DNA from: Punica granatum
Taxonomy: Eukaryota > Streptophyta > Magnoliopsida > Myrtales > Lythraceae
NCBI RefSeq assembly: GCF_007655135.1
Contig: NC_045132.1
Coordinates: 4,836,001-4,900,000, forward strand
Length of the DNA: 64,000 bases
Direction: 5' to 3'
Below, one piece after another: positions 59,981 through 64,000 of this stretch. Numbering within the stretch: the stretch's first letter is position 1; each line of letters starts with the position of its first letter. The position numbers were made by a program, and so were the translations under genes. Under the pieces are notes generated by a model. That model worked only from the letters and a program-made list of their open reading frames with translations, was not told where the DNA came from and did not search any database.

Positions 59981-60580
59981 CCTTATATTGCTTCAGCTTT
60001 GTTGAAAGGTGGCAAGTAGATTATACTAGCAGAAATCATGCATAATTTTAAGTGGGTCTACATTTGATGGAGTGTGTAAACTAATACTTTGAAAGTCATT
60101 GAAGCCATATAGGAAGAAACTGGTCTGTAAAATTCCACGCTTTATGCATAATTTCTATGATTTATAGTGTTGCAAAATTCTTTGTAGATGTTGTCGGACT
60201 TAAGCATATCTAACATCACCGCTTAATTAGGCAAACGTTACTATATCGCTCAAATTTTCCAGATTTATTTTCCTGAATCATGGGCGCTTGTACTTCAACT
60301 TATTTTCCGGCTAAGAAAAAATCTTTGGTTTCTTTTTTATATCTACCATTAGGAAAGCCACGTGAAACTGTGCCGTTTCATGAATTATCCAAATCTAAAA
60401 TTTCTTAAAAAATATGTCTCGGGGATACATAAATACTCTAAACAAGTTAAAAGTGCATTTTTTTTATCGGTTTAGAATTTTCAAGTGAGTGATGAATGAA
60501 AACACCTGAATCGGAATGTCGTTTACTGATCTCAACGAAAGAAAGAAAAGTATTGTGGAGATGCCTCCTTTAATTAAAAT
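59555..60580. other. Intergenic, no gene seen
   Basis: AT-rich, with a TA microsatellite at about 59948-59977. Confidence 0.5.
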
Positions 60581-62870
60581 GGGCAGCATCAATGGTAAAA
60601 AGATTGGTTCACTTGAATCGTAGGTAAGCAAGACATAGTGTACAAGTTGTGCAAATAGATATGGAGCATCTGATAAATATAAAACAAGGAACTAAAGTAC
60701 AAAAACATTACGTTACAATGTACGAAGCAAACCATCAAATGAAGTCTATCAATTTGGATATTGAGGGCCTTGTCTATTTTCAATATCTCATTCATTAACT
60801 CCTGGACATAGTCGAACAATTCTTCCTCCTTGGTGACCAGAGAAGTATGATTCCTTGCATTTGCAAGCGTCAGTGTTTGTTTGGTCAGCAGACTTCAAAG
60901 GACTCAATGAATCGGTTCTCCCATCATCCTGCGAAGGCAAGTTCTCCCGTTTTTGTGATTGGATGAGGTGTAGTAAATTATGTCTCGAGTCCACTAATCA
61001 GAACAATTTCATCCCTAGAAATCAGTGTATGAAATATGAAGAACTTGAACTATCTGACTTTCAAAAGATTATTAAATCAAGGCAAGAATTCAAACTCAAA
61101 TTCATATGATCCAATGTACTTTATGAATTGGAGCAGTTCCAAGCTTGGCAAGGGGCTCGGAATAATAAGGACAATACAGGTGGCACCCACTATTAAGTAG
61201 TCTCTTATTTTCTTGGAATATAATAACTCTATGGATTGATTGGATTTTCTAGCACTAAATATGTACAGATGAAACATATGATGAGTTCTTACTGGGAATG
61301 GTTTACTCCTTTCAGCTTAAGATATACTTTTATGAACCTGCACCTTGCATCTTTTGAAACTCGAGAAACCTGTTTATGAACAATAATACCGATCAGTAAG
61401 AGACCAAAAGCAAGAGATAGGGATCGTTACTTCACTTCCTTTGCATAGGATGTAAAGATCCAAGGTTTCGTCCACTGGAGGAAAATTTGCAACGAAGGAC
61501 GCATGAGGGTAGTTACTAACCATTGCAAGAGAGAAAACAAGAGACAATTGATGAACACACACATTGCCCAATCTTGTAATGAATTTCTCGGGTTGCCGTG
61601 TGAACTTTTGATACTTCCGTAGGATGTGATGCAACCTGCCAATTAATTTTGATCGAACATGTTACTGGAATTTGTAATAATTGTCACCATGCAAGTGAAG
61701 AGGATTACAATATGCTTGAATTCATTTTTATTTATTTTTATTGGGGTGTACCGATATTGCTTGAATTCGGTTATTACCTTTGTAACCTTCATAGGCTTGT
61801 ATAACAAGAGTAATAGGGTCAACTAAATACATCCATTTCTGTACTCATTCAACAAGAGTAACAACTCATAAATAATAAGCAGTTATGTCATTTTCAATCA
61901 ATCTAAAAGCTTGAATCATGATATGGGTGTGAAGGCTCTGTATAGGGAAAGAAAAAAGTAAAACTTATCTCTGCCATTTCTTCATATGGTGCAGGAAACA
62001 ACACGGATGATGAGAAAATATACTTTTTCGCTAATAAAGGTGCAGAATACAAATAATTGCATATGGAATTCAGTCAGTTTCTTTCAGAACTCGCCTGAAC
62101 CTTGAAAGTATGCTCTAACTAACGTTAAAATGCCCTTGGCCCTTTCCATTCGTTTTAGGAAAAATCTTTAGCCTCATTGTACGGTCTCCCCATATAGAGG
62201 CTTCAGTACCTCATACTCGCCCTCGTTCGCCTTGATCATTTGCAGAACCTCTGGATAATGCATGAAGATCAACTCCTATTACAAGACCAATTGCAACCAT
62301 CTCTACACAAAACAAAAAATGTAACTGGAATAACCTATCAGTTAGAGAGTTCATCGGCATGATCCATCTATAATGTTACACTTTCAGATCAAAGTAATAG
62401 GCTACACAACATTAAAAATAATAGTACTTCTTCAAAAGCATATAAATTTGACAGAAGAGGTGCAGTATTTTCTCCCGAGTAAGAATTGTACCCATGAAAA
62501 GTTAATGCCACATCTCAAAAGACCATCAGATTGCCAGACCGCAGCATTTCCAAGCAAGGTGACGGTCGGAAAGGTAGAAGGATCACTCTGAAGTCAAACT
62601 CAAGATTCTCAGCAACCCATATGAAAATGGAACCAGAAAGATCTATGGCGTCTTTTCTATAGTATTTCGCAAACTTGTACGTCAAGAGATCAGAAAAGAT
62701 CCCGAACCAAGTGAACGAGAATCTTTTGCAGTGCGTCCTTACAATACTAAGGAATGCATGCTCTTCCGAGTCAGAGAGTGGGAATCCTACCAGTCTATGA
62801 GGGATTTGCTTGCAGCTCGTAGTGATAGGACCTCCAGGTCGTCCAGCTAATCGAGATGCCACAGTGCCTA
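60581..62870 (-). other. Region with short unrecognised reverse-strand frames
   Basis: Minus-strand frames at 62862-62515 (115 codons, ending LEMLRSGNLMVF), 61634-61374, 61277-61077 and 60819-60589 have slightly protein-like composition (for instance SDSEEHAFLSIVRTHCKRF). I recognise no family and cannot join them by splice phase with confidence. They may be a decayed gene or chance frames. Confidence 0.2.
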
Positions 62871-64000
62871 TGAACGTGAAGTGAGTTAGAATATTAATTG
62901 GCAGTTATAATTTTTCAAGAATTTTTTCGGGGTTTGAGTAGTTCAGTTTTGACCATTGAGCATTACCAAGATGAATCGTTGTTTCATGGGTAGAATTCTA
63001 CATGAAAAGGGCTGCATGTTTCCCTGCAGAAGAACTGTAGTACGAGTTATCTTGGATTCGGAGTGAGAACCAACAATGGTAAAGAGTATCAGCCTACATG
63101 CATAAGAAGATGAATTCTAGTATTGCAATCAAGAAAAAATTAGCTCGAGCTTTTGGGTTGGAGATGGGCCCAATCGCTTATAGGCCCGATGGATATTTCT
63201 TAGTTTTTCCGTGTGGGATTTTTACTCTCAACAGTAGGAGTATTTTGTCAAGCACATACAGGGCATAGGGTAAAGATGGCGGCATGACCCTGATGCATTA
63301 CCTACCAAGAGAGAGGCAGAGGATTAAAGAATGAGAATGATATCTGACTACAGATACATGGTGTTGTCAAAACGAAGTGAGAGTAACCAAGCATTGATCA
63401 AGGGCAGAGCAAGCATCGGAGTAACCAAGCATTGATCAAGTGCAGAGCAAGCACCGGATTCAAGCAAGATGAGATCAACAACATCTGAAATCTTTCTTAA
63501 AACCTAAGCACCATGAGAGAAGGATCAGGTTTTGATCAGTGCCCCCCAACCCCCAACCCAAGAAAAGAAGAAAAGAAAAGGGAAAAAAGAAGAAGAAGCA
63601 CAAAGGTCCTTATGTCATTTATAGGATATAATTTATATCGCAAGATGTGATTATGTCCTTTTATTATATTACAAAATATAACTACATGAAAAAGTACATT
63701 GTGTGTAGGATATAATTTATATGACATGATACATGTGGTTATATTTTATAATTAAAAAAGACAAGATATGAATACATATTTTTTAAAAGTTAAATGATAT
63801 TTTTGGAAAGTAAAAATCAAGAAACACTTTAAGGAGTTTCACATATGTATATATTAGTTCTATAGTTGTAGATAAATATATATTAAAAGGGCACAATCAG
63901 TAGTCAAATGTATGAAAATAGAGTGAGGAGTTCCCACTCGAAATGGCATTTTGATTATAATAATTAAGGTGTAACAAAAAAAAAAGATGCGTCCAGATAC
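62871..64000. other. Intergenic, no gene seen
   Basis: AT-rich spacer with one short tandem repeat (63381-63456). No coding signal. Confidence 0.45.
63381..63456 (+). repeat. Tandem duplication of 38 bp
   Basis: Two adjacent units starting GAGTAACCAAGCATTGATCA, with two differences. Confidence 0.85.

Overview
The window is nuclear DNA of a flowering plant, most likely a eudicot. The genes have short GT-AG introns with T-rich acceptors, the intergenic DNA is AT-rich, and the families present are plant-specific (bHLH subgroup IVb, CBP60, SHAQKYF-type MYB, CCT/PRR, RLCK VII kinase, RPW8-type NLR). Plant LTR retrotransposons, LINEs, SINEs and MITEs fill the gaps. I cannot name the species.

Layout. 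1-980 is the end of a GAATCG-rich repeat. 2289-4677 (+) is an intact five-exon bHLH121-type iron-homeostasis regulator. 5341-7372 holds a Tourist-like MITE and a long-armed foldback element. 7818-10190 (-) is the broken 3' part of an NRG1/RPW8-type NLR, interrupted by a small LTR. 10375-10881 is an LTR with its primer-binding site.

The core is 13178-44794: three paralogous, modular genes. Gene 1 (13178-19849, +) and gene 2 (26416-32897, +) are a direct segmental duplication; gene 3 (44794-35463, -) faces gene 2. All three share an N-terminal part: BED zinc finger, DUF659/hAT-transposase-like region, half of a CBP60 domain, an uncharacterised exon, a SHAQKYF-type MYB-like exon, and two exons carrying LxLFP motifs. 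Each then splices, through a phase-1 intron, to a different C-terminal module: an atypical HLH (gene 1), the C-terminus of a clock pseudo-response regulator with its CCT motif (gene 2), and a complete RLCK-VII-type kinase domain (gene 3). I placed the exons by hand. The exon lengths sum to multiples of three in every case (3717, 4002 and 4842 nt; 1238, 1333 and 1613 residues), with every junction in phase. This modular family is the main result. It is unfamiliar to me, and transcript data are needed to prove the joins.

Transposons help date events. A 3158-bp solo LTR with a 5-bp target duplication sits inside an older LTR remnant that borders gene 2 and corresponds to the LTR bordering gene 1. 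A hairpin MITE lies only in gene 1. A 5'-truncated LINE lies in a kinase intron of gene 3. The right part (46200-59550) is mostly retrotransposon debris: a second Del/Tekay-like LTR, a short LINE with target duplication, two related Athila/Tat-like LTR-PBS-gag fragments, a SINE with target duplication and a Tourist MITE. I see no convincing gene from 59555 to 64000.
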